Positions 1 to 7,434 of a DNA stretch of 37,680 nt are shown here, piece by piece. How positions within the stretch are numbered: position 1 is the stretch's first letter; every line of letters starts with the position of its first letter. The notes beneath the pieces are model-generated. The model was not told the origin of the DNA and ran no database searches. It was given only the letters and a program-made list of their open reading frames with translations. A program made the position numbers and the translations under genes. This stretch comes from an uncultured Clostridia bacterium (GTDB taxonomy: Bacteria; Bacillota; Clostridia; TANB77; CAG-508): assembly GCA_947626335.1 (NCBI GenBank), contig CANQRY010000012.1, forward strand, positions 1-37,680, read 5' to 3'.

Positions 1-25
1 ACAGTATCTAAGATAAGTATATCAT

Positions 26-45
26 AAGTCTTATATAGTAGACTT
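26..45. other. Possible oriT of the MobV relaxase
   Basis: A short inverted repeat (AAGTC at 26-30, GACTT at 41-45) lies in A/T-rich DNA about 40 bp before the relaxase gene. MobV relaxases usually nick a small inverted-repeat origin just upstream of their own gene, so position and shape fit. I do not recognise the pMV158-type nick sequence itself, so this rests on context. Confidence 0.3.
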
Positions 46-84
46 TAAATACTATAAATATATAATACGAGGATGATTTAAAAT

Positions 85-1059
85 ATGAGTTATGCAATTA
101 TTCGAAATGAAAATTATAAAATGGGACAATTATCATATATTTATAGGCACAATGAACGAAAGAATACTAATTATTCAAATAAAGATATAAATAAAAATAG
201 TTTAGTAAAAAATTATTCAATAAAAAGTGTAAATACTTCATATCAAAAAGCCTTTAATATTATAAAAGAAAAATATAATTTAAAGGGACAAATTAAAAAA
301 GTTAGTAATATTATGTGTGAACTAATAATTACTTCTGACAAAGACTTCTTTAAAAAAATAGGAGAAGAAGAAACAAGAAGATATTTTGAAACAGCATATA
401 AATTTGTAGCAGGTTATAATAATCTTGGAGAAGAATTTATAGTATCTGCTAAAGTACATATGGATGAAAGCACTCCTCATATGCATTTAGTATATATACC
501 AGTAATACATACAAAAGATAAAAATGGAAATGAAATAAATAAAATAGCTTGTAGTGAATATTGGAAGGGAAAAGATAGTTATAAAAGGCTACAAGATAAC
601 TTTTATGCATATATAACAAAAGCAGGCTTTGACTTAGAACGTGGAAATACAAAAGAAAATACACATATACCAATAGAAACACTTAAAAAAGTAACAAACT
701 ATGAAAATATAAAATATGAAATAGAAAATAACGAAAAAACCGATAGTCTAGATATAACTAAAAATGAGCTAGAAACTAAAAATTCAAGTCTAGTAGTAGC
801 ACAAAATAAGCAGTTAGTAGAATATAACAAAAAATTAAAAACTAATCTAGCCAAAGCATATATAGCAATTCAAAGAGTAACTACACTACAAACTGAAAAT
901 ACTATCTTAAGACAAGAAAATATTAACCTAAAGCAAGAAAATAGCAAACTAAAAAGCTACATACAACATACATTTGAAGTAGTAAAAACTCTTTTTGATT
1001 TTCCAATTGACAAATTAAAAAGGGTCGTTGACAATTTTATAAAAAATAAAATTAAATAA
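85..1059 (+). CDS. MobV family relaxase (plasmid recombination/mobilization protein)
   Basis: This is a relaxase that nicks oriT and pilots single-stranded DNA during mobilization by a helper conjugation system. Residues 1-200 are the Mob/Pre domain: an N-terminal SYAIIRNE segment, an HxxR motif at H22-R25, and the metal-binding motif HMDESTPHMH at about 125-134 (H125, E128, H132, H134). From about residue 225 to the end it is a lysine- and glutamine-rich coiled coil, usual in the family. The length of 324 aa is slightly short for MobV but looks complete. The start follows a GAGGATGAT-type Shine-Dalgarno. It contains no CGG codon. With integrase and excisionase it marks the region as an integrative mobilizable element rather than a self-transmissible ICE; no type IV secretion genes are visible. 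Confidence 0.93.
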   Translation: MSYAIIRNENYKMGQLSYIYRHNERKNTNYSNKDINKNSLVKNYSIKSVNTSYQKAFNIIKEKYNLKGQIKKVSNIMCELIITSDKDFFKKIGEEETRRYFETAYKFVAGYNNLGEEFIVSAKVHMDESTPHMHLVYIPVIHTKDKNGNEINKIACSEYWKGKDSYKRLQDNFYAYITKAGFDLERGNTKENTHIPIETLKKVTNYENIKYEIENNEKTDSLDITKNELETKNSSLVVAQNKQLVEYNKKLKTNLAKAYIAIQRVTTLQTENTILRQENINLKQENSKLKSYIQHTFEVVKTLFDFPIDKLKRVVDNFIKNKIK

Positions 1060-1080
1060 ATTTTTTTAAATTTTAAAAAT

Positions 1081-1104
1081 CACACCTGTTACTTAACAGG
1101 TGTG
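1081..1104 (-). terminator. Rho-independent terminator of the LRV gene
   Basis: A perfect 10-bp stem (CACACCTGTT/AACAGGTGTG) with a 4-nt loop lies between the convergent relaxase and LRV genes. The T-rich tail is on the minus-strand side, so it mainly ends the LRV transcript and may also act on the relaxase transcript. Confidence 0.75.
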
Positions 1105-1116
1105 AGTGTGAAAATT

Positions 1117-2052
1117 TTAATGGTTATCCCTGTAGTTTATCAATGCAGTTTCAGCTACATCGTAGTCACTATCAAAAAGGAGATTTTGAAGAATTTCAGA
1201 AGTTGCATTTTTATTTGTTGCTACTGCTAATCTTACATCGTACTCTTCATCTTTTGAAAGTTGCAAAAGAACTTCATGTGTTGCACTAGCACTTTTTGCT
1301 ACTGCTAGTTTTACTCTCCGGTCCTCATCTCTTGAAAGTTTCAAAAGGGCTTCAGGAGTTACATTGGCACTTTGTGCTACTGCCAGTCTTACATGGTTAT
1401 CTTCATCTTCTGAAAGTTGCAAAAGAATTTCAGCTGTTGCATTGGTATTTTGTACCACTGCTCGTCTTACCGGCCAGCTTTCATCTTTTGAAAGCTCCAA
1501 GAGAACTTCAGCTGTTGCATTGGCATTTTGCGCCACTGCTTGTCTTATCGACCAGCTTTCATCTTTTGAAAGTTTCAAAAGAATTTCAGGGGTTGCACTG
1601 GTATTTTGTGCCACTGCTTGTCTTACATAGTCCCGTTCATTTTCTAAAAGTTGCAAAAGAACTTCAGGGGTTGCATTAGCACTTCTTATCGCTGCCGTCT
1701 CTACATCAAAGTCTTTATCTTTGAAAAGTTTCGAAAGAATTCTAGGAGTTACATTGGCACTTTGCGCTACTGCTAGTCTTACACAGCACTCTTCATCTTC
1801 TGAAAGTTGCAAAAGAACTCCAGCTGTTGCATTGGCATTTTGTGCTACTGCTTGTCTTACTGACCAGCTTTCATCTTTTGAAAGTTTCAAAAGAATTTCA
1901 GGGGTTACTTTAGTATTTCTCGCCGATACAATTCTAACTTGATCCTCTTCGTCTTGAGCAAGTACTCCCAGTGCACCCATATCGGATGTACTCTCTGCCA
2001 GCTTTATCCGTTCTTCAAGAGAAATTTCGGATAGCTCGATTGAAATTTTCAC
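1117..2052 (-). CDS. Leucine-rich repeat variant (LRV/HEAT-like) repeat protein, foreign cargo
   Basis: The 311-aa protein is built almost wholly of about ten tandem 26-residue helical repeats of the type V-R-x-A-V-A-x-N-x-x-A-T-P-E-[IV]-L-L-x-L-S-x-D-E, matching the LRV repeat family. There is no signal peptide and no enzymatic domain; such solenoids usually mediate protein binding, and the partner is unknown. The DNA repeats every 78 bp and is visibly richer in G and C than its neighbours, indicating transfer. Three in-frame CGG codons (minus-strand codons at 2008-2010, 1633-1635 and 1318-1320) are read as arginine without any shift; these are the only normally read CGG codons in the window. 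If the host shifts +1 at CGG, translation would end right after the first one (GGA TAA), giving about 15 residues. The start codon follows a purine-rich site (GAAGGAGTG). Confidence 0.85.
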   Translation of the reverse strand: MKISIELSEISLEERIKLAESTSDMGALGVLAQDEEDQVRIVSARNTKVTPEILLKLSKDESWSVRQAVAQNANATAGVLLQLSEDEECCVRLAVAQSANVTPRILSKLFKDKDFDVETAAIRSANATPEVLLQLLENERDYVRQAVAQNTSATPEILLKLSKDESWSIRQAVAQNANATAEVLLELSKDESWPVRRAVVQNTNATAEILLQLSEDEDNHVRLAVAQSANVTPEALLKLSRDEDRRVKLAVAKSASATHEVLLQLSKDEEYDVRLAVATNKNATSEILQNLLFDSDYDVAETALINYRDNH

Positions 2053-2148
2053 TTTCCTTCACTCCTTCAAAGTGTTTTTAATCAAGGCATATTAGCCTTT
2101 ATTTGTAGATTATATCATTTTTATTATGTAAAATCAACTCACTTTTAC

Positions 2149-2856
2149 CTAATACCCAGCATTATTAGAAATATCAGGATACCAATACCCATCTTTTTTT
2201 ATTTGCTCTATTTCATTTTCCGTTATTTCTAATCGTTTTATAATATTATTTTTTTCGTTTTCATTTAAAGTTTGCTTAACAATACAAACTTTTTTAAGTA
2301 CTGGCACATATGTATTATCTTTTTCCCCACATATTACTCCCATTTTTATATAATCACTAGAATGGTTCATATTTATAAATATCATAACTTTTTCAAAATG
2401 ATTATTACTAGAACCATAATTCTTTAGCATTATGAATGCTACGTCTGAATTTGACTCAATTGACCCTACAAAAAATATTCTATCATTTAATGATGGTACT
2501 TTAAAATATACTTTCATTACACCATCTTCTGCTTTTATTTCTAATTTCATTTCATATAGTTTTTTGTTTGTATCTATGTAATACATATATAAATTATCAG
2601 TTGAAAATGGATTATTAGTTGTTTCAATATTTCCTTCTACTTCTTCCCTATATGCTAACTCATCTAATTTTATTTCTAATGCATTACATATACTGATAAC
2701 TGTTTCAAAATCTGGAATTATTGTATTTTTTTCATACTTATATACTGTACTAGATGCTTTATCTATCTTTTTAGCTATTTCTTCAATGCTTAACCCCTTT
2801 GCCTTTCTTGCTGTTCTAAATAAGTTTCCAAAATTATATGACATTAGACTATACAT
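2149..2856 (-). CDS. XRE-family transcriptional regulator with C-terminal sensor-like domain
   Basis: Residues about 8-68 form a Cro/CI-type helix-turn-helix (LFRTARKAKGLSIEEIAKKI, then SSTVYKYEKNTIIPDFETV). The remaining ~165 residues are a beta-rich domain I do not recognise, probably for ligand sensing or dimerisation. The gene diverges from the regulatory RNA and the sigma-like gene of the element, the position of the repressor (Orf9-type) in Tn916-like control regions. A 33-bp dyad just upstream (2909-2941) is the likely operator, implying autoregulation. The start at 2856 is preceded by GGGGGG at good spacing; a second ATG lies four codons in. Confidence 0.88.
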   Translation of the reverse strand: MYSLMSYNFGNLFRTARKAKGLSIEEIAKKIDKASSTVYKYEKNTIIPDFETVISICNALEIKLDELAYREEVEGNIETTNNPFSTDNLYMYYIDTNKKLYEMKLEIKAEDGVMKVYFKVPSLNDRIFFVGSIESNSDVAFIMLKNYGSSNNHFEKVMIFINMNHSSDYIKMGVICGEKDNTYVPVLKKVCIVKQTLNENEKNNIIKRLEITENEIEQIKKDGYWYPDISNNAGY

Positions 2857-2881
2857 ATATATCCCCCCAATATTTAAATAT

Positions 2882-2887
2882 ATTATA
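2882..2887 (-). promoter_or_regulatory. -10 element of the XRE gene
   Basis: TATAAT on the minus strand lies about 25 bp before the XRE start codon. No good -35 box is seen at 17 bp; the expected -35 region abuts the dyad at 2909-2941, which would fit a repressor-controlled promoter. Confidence 0.5.
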
Positions 2888-2908
2888 CTACTTTTTTAGA
2901 TATTTTTC

Positions 2909-2941
2909 TACCTTTACAAGATAATTACTCTTGTTAAGGTA
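2909..2941. promoter_or_regulatory. 33-bp dyad operator between divergent promoters
   Basis: Perfectly symmetric two-part dyad: TACCTT, 2 bp, CAAGA, 7-bp centre, TCTTG, 2 bp, AAGGTA. It sits between the XRE -10 box and the strong rightward promoter at 2979-3007. Related ACCTT/AAGGT half sites recur at about 3409-3424, 3489-3494 and 3520-3536, so one regulator probably binds several sites across this intergenic region. Confidence 0.7.
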
Positions 2942-2978
2942 AAAATTATAATTTTGCTGACAAAAAATACCAATTGTA

Positions 2979-3007
2979 TTGAATTTTACATAAAATTGTG
3001 GTATAAT
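2979..3007 (+). promoter_or_regulatory. Strong extended -10 promoter for the intergenic RNA
   Basis: TTGAAT, 17-bp spacer, then TGGTATAAT (extended -10). The predicted transcript would start near 3014 and run into the structured region that follows. Confidence 0.75.
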
Positions 3008-3013
3008 TAAGTT

Positions 3014-3308
3014 ATCTATTAAGATAAGGCTGATTATACCTATTGTGGTATATATTTATCAGCACAAGCAAATTGCTTGAAACAATTAAGTTTATTTCAG
3101 GCATTGCGAGTGCCTGTTATATATATACACATAGGTGGCATTTGTTTACCTTTTGTAGTATTGAAATAATTGTTTAACTCTTATAGAAATACTCACGGAA
3201 GGAGTAAAAAGCAAGTGTCAAACAGAAAATTATTTCCACGGCGGATAGCTGTAGGTTGCTGTTGTAATCAGCATCTGGGGGAAAAATTTTCCCCCACCCT
3301 ATTTTTTA
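3014..3308 (+). ncRNA. Candidate ~295-nt structured non-coding RNA
   Basis: No credible reading frame occurs here, but the stretch is bounded by a strong promoter and an intrinsic terminator and is full of hairpins: 3029-3040 with 3047-3063 (GCTGAT/ATCAGC plus TATACC/GGTATA), CAAGC/GCTTG at 3065-3079, a long closing helix 3080-3088 with 3167-3175 (AAACAATTA/TAATTGTTT) extended by TTTCA/TGAAA, CAGGCA/TGCCTG at 3098-3116, TACTC/GAGTA at 3190-3206 and TGCTG/CAGCA at 3257-3273. It is locally richer in G and C than the surrounding DNA. I do not recognise its family. It may be a trans-acting regulator of the element or a leader for the downstream genes. Confidence 0.6.
3276..3308 (+). terminator. 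Intrinsic terminator of the structured RNA
   Basis: TGGGGGAAAA and TTTTCCCCCA form a 10-bp stem around one central base, followed a few bases later by TATTTTTT. Confidence 0.75.
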
Positions 3309-3368
3309 ATCTTGATAGAATAATATATTGATATTACTTAAACTACTCGCAATAGTTTATTTAATATA

Positions 3369-3408
3369 AGCCATAGGTCTTGACATTTGCACCTATGGCT
3401 ATTTTTTT
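3369..3408 (+). terminator. Second intrinsic terminator
   Basis: A perfect 10-bp stem (AGCCATAGGT/ACCTATGGCT), 12-nt loop and ATTTTTTT tail. It lies 60 bp beyond the first terminator, so it ends read-through of the structured RNA or of a separate short transcript, and insulates the sigma-like gene. Confidence 0.85.
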
Positions 3409-3519
3409 GCCTTAAAAAGGTAAAATTTGTGATTATGTTAACTTTCGATAAAAAATCATCTTTTTTACTCTAAAAAAACTATCAATTTTTACCTTCACAA
3501 TATAATTTGGTACTTTTTC

Positions 3520-3536
3520 TTACCTTTTAAAGGTAA
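3520..3536. promoter_or_regulatory. 17-bp palindromic operator-like site
   Basis: TTACCTTTTAAAGGTAA is a near-perfect palindrome with the same ACCTT/AAGGT half sites as the dyad at 2909-2941. It lies directly upstream of the -35 box at 3547. The string ATGTTAACTTTC occurs twice nearby (3435-3446 and 3554-3565), each time downstream of an AAGGTAA motif. Confidence 0.55.
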
Positions 3537-3546
3537 TTTTTGAAAT

Positions 3547-3575
3547 TTGTTTTATGTTAACTTTCTCTGTATAAT
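3547..3575 (+). promoter_or_regulatory. Promoter of the sigma-like/xis/int operon
   Basis: TTGTTT, 17-bp spacer, TATAAT, about 70 bp before the ATG at 3644. The palindrome at 3520-3536 lies next to the -35 box, which suggests control by the element's XRE regulator. Confidence 0.6.
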
Positions 3576-3643
3576 ATGTTTATAGAGTTCGAACTATAAT
3601 GGTTTCCGGAAATCAAATATTTAAAAAATAGGAGATTTCAAAA

Positions 3644-4021
3644 ATGAAAAAACAAACCAAAAAACAAAACCATACAAAAGAAATTCTAGTTACTAATGAA
3701 GAAATTAAACAAGTTTTAACAAATAGTTATTGTCTAACTTCAATGAAACAAGTAGAAAGCTCTGACGTAGACATTAACCATTTAGAAAAAATCTTCACAA
3801 ATGAAACTTACTATTTAGCAATGAAACTAGTTCCATTGCTTGAAAGAAAAGTGCTATATCTAACATATGTTGAAAATGTTAGGTTAAACGACATTTGCAG
3901 AAGATTAAAATTAAAAAACAGGGAGGTAATTTTTTTAAGAAATAAAGCTATCACCCATTTTAAAAACAATTTAGAAACTTTGTACAAATTAGAGAAATTA
4001 CAGAAAGGTGGTAAGTTTTAA
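3644..4021 (+). CDS. Sigma-70 region 4-like regulator (Tn916 Orf7 type)
   Basis: A small basic 125-aa protein. Its second half (ERKVLYLTYVENVRLNDICR, then KNREVIFLRNKAITHFKNNL) has the spacing of the helix-turn-helix of sigma-70 region 4: a YL-x-Y-x(4)-L-x-DI segment, a turn, and a recognition helix. Similar small sigma-like proteins sit beside xis and int in Tn916-type elements and activate transfer or excision genes. A purine-rich site (ATAGGAGATTT) precedes the start. The stop overlaps the next start (TAATG), showing translational coupling. Confidence 0.72.
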   Translation: MKKQTKKQNHTKEILVTNEEIKQVLTNSYCLTSMKQVESSDVDINHLEKIFTNETYYLAMKLVPLLERKVLYLTYVENVRLNDICRRLKLKNREVIFLRNKAITHFKNNLETLYKLEKLQKGGKF

Positions 4022-4614
4022 TGAAAAGATTAAAAGAAAAAAATAAGCAAAAAAATACTACACTACTAGAAAAGGCAAGAAACAAAAATAGTCTTAGAGT
4101 AATATATAAAGCACCAGGAAAAGAACCAGAAGTAAGAATAATACCAAATGTATTTATATTAAAAAAAGCAGTTATAAATAAACAACTTGATATTATTCCC
4201 TATCAAAATGTATTTATTGTATTTAATAAACAAAAAGAAATGCAGAAAGAACCAATAAATATAATACTAGATATGTGTAATATCAAAGGAGATTTAATTA
4301 TTGTGCAAATAAATAAAAAGAAAAGAGAATTTGAAAGTATAAGTCAGGAAAATATAATATGGTTTACTGAAGATTTAATAAATAAAAGTCCTGTGAAAAA
4401 TAATGTAATAAATATAAACGACTGGAAAGCACAAAATAAAAAAACAAAACAACTAACTAAAAAGCAGATAAAAGATTATTACTCTAGAGAATTAACCTTA
4501 TTTGATGTAAAAGAAAAAGCAGTAAATAACGTAAGTTTTGGGCAAGACTTAATAAATATACTCACAAATATAGAACTTACATTAGCAAGTTTACTAGAAA
4601 ATAAAAAAATTTAA
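4021..4614 (+). CDS. DUF3846-like hypothetical protein of the mobile element
   Basis: Lysine-rich 197-aa soluble protein. Residues about 25-115 (RVIYKAPGKEPEVRIIPN onward, with repeated hydrophobic strands and an IKGDLIIVQ segment) resemble DUF3846, a small domain common on Firmicutes plasmids and conjugative elements whose function is unknown. The C-terminal part (SRELTLFDVKEKAVNNVSFG) is helical and unassigned. It is translationally coupled to the sigma-like gene and followed by the excisionase, so it probably serves in control or maintenance of the element. Confidence 0.6.
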   Translation: MKRLKEKNKQKNTTLLEKARNKNSLRVIYKAPGKEPEVRIIPNVFILKKAVINKQLDIIPYQNVFIVFNKQKEMQKEPINIILDMCNIKGDLIIVQINKKKREFESISQENIIWFTEDLINKSPVKNNVININDWKAQNKKTKQLTKKQIKDYYSRELTLFDVKEKAVNNVSFGQDLINILTNIELTLASLLENKKI

Positions 4615-4635
4615 AAATAACGGAGATGATAAAAA

Positions 4636-4932
4636 ATGAATAATGAAGAAGAAACACAAACTCAAACAATAATTGATACAAAAGAAAAATTAGATAACAT
4701 AGAAATTAACTTAGAAAATCCGCAAGAAAAAATGTTATTAGAAAGTATAAAAAGACTAAAGAACCCATTTATAAATATATCAGTGCAAGATGTAGCAAGA
4801 GATTTAAAAATAGGTGAAAATATGGCATATGCAATATTTAAAAGGGACGATTTTCCATCAATAAATATAGGCAGATGCTGGAAGATATGCTTAATATCAT
4901 ACATTCTTTGGAAAACTCAAAAAAGAGTGTAG
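4636..4932 (+). CDS. Excisionase-like DNA-binding protein
   Basis: 98 aa. The C-terminal half (FINISVQDVARDLKIGENMA, then IFKRDDFPSINIGRCWKICL) has the winged helix-turn-helix layout of excisionase/MerR-like DNA-binding domains: the 'VARDLKIG' helix, a recognition helix, then the FPSI-x-IGR wing. The acidic N-terminus is unstructured. It lies 15 bp before the integrase, the standard xis-int order of Tn916-like elements. CGGAGATGAT, just before the start, serves as the ribosome-binding site. Confidence 0.75.
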   Translation: MNNEEETQTQTIIDTKEKLDNIEINLENPQEKMLLESIKRLKNPFINISVQDVARDLKIGENMAYAIFKRDDFPSINIGRCWKICLISYILWKTQKRV

Positions 4933-4947
4933 GGAGAGTGATATATT

Positions 4948-6117
4948 ATGAAATCTAAAAATACTAGTGGTATATATTACGATAATAACAGAAAAAAATA
5001 TGTTGCATCATATAATTTAAAAAATGAAGAAACTAAAGAAGTTAAAAGAACCAGAAAAAGTTTTGATACAAAAGAAGAAGCAGAAAACTTTTTAGCAGAA
5101 ATAAAGTATAAACAGGCAGACAGCATATTTATAAAGCACAATGGTATTCCATTATGCGAACTTATGAAAAGCATTTTGGAAAAGAAGTTAAAAACAAATC
5201 GTATTTCTGAACAGCAATATGGAAAAAGTTTAAAAATAATAAATGCTATAGAGCAATCTGGTTTTGCTAAAAAAGACATATCTGATATTACTTCTGAAGA
5301 ATTACAAGAATATTTTAATTCACTAACACATTATAGTAACGCATATATGCAAAAATTTGTAATTCAATTTTCACAAGCTTTTGCATTTGCACGTAACAAA
5401 GGCTATATACAATTAAACCCTATGCTAGATACATATAAGCCCAAAAGTGTTAAACAAGACAAAGTAGTAAGAGCAATGGAACTTGAAGAGCAACAAAAAC
5501 TTACTAATTACTTAAAAAGTAAAACTTTAGAAGAAGAACCATATAAAAATGTATATTTAATTCAACTATATGCAGGACTAAGAGTTGGAGAAGCTCTTGC
5601 TTTACAATATAATGACATTGATTTAAAAAATAATTTAATACATATCAATAAAACACTAACAAGAGATGCTGATGAAAGAATTATTATGGGTAATAAAACA
5701 AAAACTCTTGCTGGAAATAGAGACGTACCAATACCACCTATAATTTTAAACGAAGTTAAAGAACAGATGGAAGTTTCAAAAAATAACTTTAATAACCAAC
5801 TATTTATTGCAAGTAATGGAAATTATGCAGACCCTAGAGCTCTTAATAATATTTTAAAAAGAATCTTAATACAATGTGGTCCAATTACAGGAATTACAAC
5901 TCATAGTTTAAGACACACATTTGGAACGAGATGCATCGAAAGCGGAATAGCACCAGTAGTTGTGTAAAGACTTATGGGACATAATGATATTAGTGTAACA
6001 TTAAATACCTATACTTCTGTACTTAATAAATTTAAAAATGATGAGTTACAAAAATTAAATGATTATTATTTGACTAATATGAGTGAAGCAAAAACTAAAA
6101 CTTTAGATGAAAGATAG
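4948..6117 (+). pseudogene. Tyrosine recombinase (integrase) with in-frame TAA before the active-site tyrosine
   Basis: Integrase of the Tn916/phage type. Order: N-terminal AP2-like arm-binding domain (about 1-60), SAM-like core-binding domain (about 65-160), catalytic domain (about 175-389). Catalytic R212 (AGLRVGEA) and H319-x-x-R322 (THSLRH) are present. An in-frame TAA at 5965-5967 then ends the protein at residue 339. The same frame continues without shift through RLMGHNDISVTLNTY, supplying the second histidine (345) and nucleophile Y355, to a TAG at 6115-6117 (389 codons). The expected residue at the stop is glutamine (V-L/V-Q-R/K-L-M-G-H), so CAA to TAA is the simplest change. Without suppression the product cannot cut DNA. 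TAA is the ordinary stop elsewhere in the window, so this looks like a nonsense mutation that fixes the element in place. Confidence 0.9.
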
Positions 6118-6147
6118 CTTCTTCCTTTTAATATCAATAGTTTCATG

Positions 6148-6178
6148 AACTGTCACAGAAAAATTTTCTGTGACAGTT
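6148..6178. repeat. Perfect 15-bp inverted repeat downstream of integrase
   Basis: AACTGTCACAGAAAA and its exact complement flank a single A. It ends 145 bp before the tRNA-Gly gene. It could act as a terminator for the int operon (weak T tail) or as a protein-binding site near the element end. TGTGACA recurs at 6181-6187. Confidence 0.7.
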
Positions 6179-6186
6179 TGTGTGAC

Positions 6187-6229
6187 AAATACACAAAAAT
6201 GTGCATAAATTTATAAAAATACACAAAAA
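6187..6229. repeat. Direct repeats near element end, possible integrase arm sites
   Basis: AAATACACAAAAA occurs at 6187-6199 and again at 6217-6229, exactly 30 bp (about three helical turns) apart. Repeats of this size between an integrase gene and its tRNA attachment site are often arm-type binding sites of tyrosine recombinases. Confidence 0.4.
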
Positions 6230-6295
6230 GGAATAAGAACTAGAATTTAGTTGTATCAAGCATTTGCACAATAGCACATAAATTTGCAAAAAGAA

Positions 6296-6320
6296 AAAAG
6301 TGGCTACTAAAACCACTTTT
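6296..6320 (-). terminator. Terminator of tRNA-Gly
   Basis: AAAAGTGG/CCACTTTT stem with a 9-nt loop, followed on the minus strand by TTCTTTTTG. It lies directly after the tRNA 3' end. Confidence 0.75.
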
Positions 6321-6322
6321 CT

Positions 6323-6396
<74 letters not shown>

Positions 6397-6570
6397 ATTT
6401 TTATTTACGAACAGATAATATTATAATTGGTTATTTGCTTTTTGTCAATTGTTTTTATGAATTTTTTTTATTTTTTCACATATATTTTATCATAAATTAT
6501 CTTATTTATCATCTGTTTTATTGCTTAATGCTCTTAAAAAATATCAAAATTGTAAAAGGTGCACAAAATT

Positions 6571-7384
6571 ATGAGTTTTTTACTAGATTATTTAAAAGGA
6601 ATTTTAATTGGTGCAGGCGCAATACTTCCTGGAATTAGTAGCGGAGTGTTTTGCGTTATATTTGGTATTTACGAAAAACTAGTAAATAGTGTTTTAAATT
6701 TATTTCACGATTTTAAAAAAAATTTTATGTCTCTTCTTCCACTTGTGTTTGGTGGAATAACTGGAATACTATTAGTAGGAAAACTTTTAAATTTTTTATT
6801 TTCTACATATCCTATGCAAACTAAAGCTTGCTTTATTGGTCTTATTTTAGGTAGTATTCCTGCTTTATGTAAAAAAGCAAATGGAAAAAGAGGTTTTAGA
6901 CTTCATAATACTATATTTTTACTAACAACTTTTTTAATTGGTGTTCTATCTATAAAATTGGAGACTATAATTCCTAAGCTCTTTAATTTAGAAATGTCTG
7001 AAAATTACTTTTTTTACCTTGTTTTGGCAGGTTTTTTAATGTCTGTTGGTATTGTTGTTCCAGGTGTTAGTAGTAGCATTATTTTAATGACTTTAGGAGT
7101 ATATAACACTTACTTAAATGCCATTTCTAATGTGAATTTATATGTACTTTTGCCTATTGGAATAGGCGTAATTTTAGGCTCTTTTATATTTTTAAAACTA
7201 ATTCAGTTTTTGCTTAATAATTACTATACTGAAACTTTTTACGGAATTATTGGATTTGTTATAGGCTCTGTTTTAATTTTATACCCACGGAATTAGTTTC
7301 AATTTAGAAGGTGTTATTTCTATTATATTATTTGCTATTAGTTTTTTAGTTGCAATAAGGTTTGAAAAGATTGAAAACTCTTAA
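6571..7384 (+). CDS. DUF368 (PopT-like) polyprenyl-phosphate transporter, split by a +1 shift at CGG
   Basis: Polytopic membrane protein of the DUF368 family, some members of which recycle undecaprenyl phosphate across the membrane for wall synthesis. Two family repeats are visible: GAGAILPGISSGV near residue 15 and GIVVPGVSSSI near 170. The zero frame ends at 7296 (YPRN-stop) just after CGG at 7288-7290 (codon 240). Reading GGA at 7289-7291 instead gives YPGISFNLEGV and a final membrane helix, ending at TAA 7382-7384 (270 aa, a normal length). The ATG at 6571 has AAAGGTG upstream; a GTG at 6559 is less likely because it overlaps that site. No other in-frame CGG is present. Confidence 0.85.
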
Positions 7385-7394
7385 TTTTAAAAAG

Positions 7395-7428
7395 ACTGCT
7401 AACTTTTTAATTTGTTAGCAGTTTTTTA
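7395..7428. terminator. Bidirectional terminator between convergent genes
   Basis: ACTGCTAAC/GTTAGCAGT stem with a 10-nt loop; TTTTTT follows on the plus strand and CTTTTT on the minus strand. It ends both the DUF368 and U32 transcripts. Confidence 0.85.
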
Positions 7429-7434
7429 TATAAT

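Noticed and set aside
1296..1942. Plus-strand open frames across the LRV gene
   Set aside because: They are antisense shadows of the 78-bp repeats and have no ribosome-binding sites.
1150..1980. Regular 78-bp DNA repeats as a CRISPR or satellite array
   Set aside because: The period equals 26 codons and the frame stays open; the repeats encode LRV protein units.
3014..3308. Structured region as tmRNA, RNase P RNA or SRP RNA
   Set aside because: It lacks tRNA-like ends, the RNase P core motifs and the SRP tetraloop hairpin pattern.
5965..5967. TAA as a recoded sense codon in the integrase
   Set aside because: TAA ends many intact genes in this window, so a local nonsense mutation is simpler.
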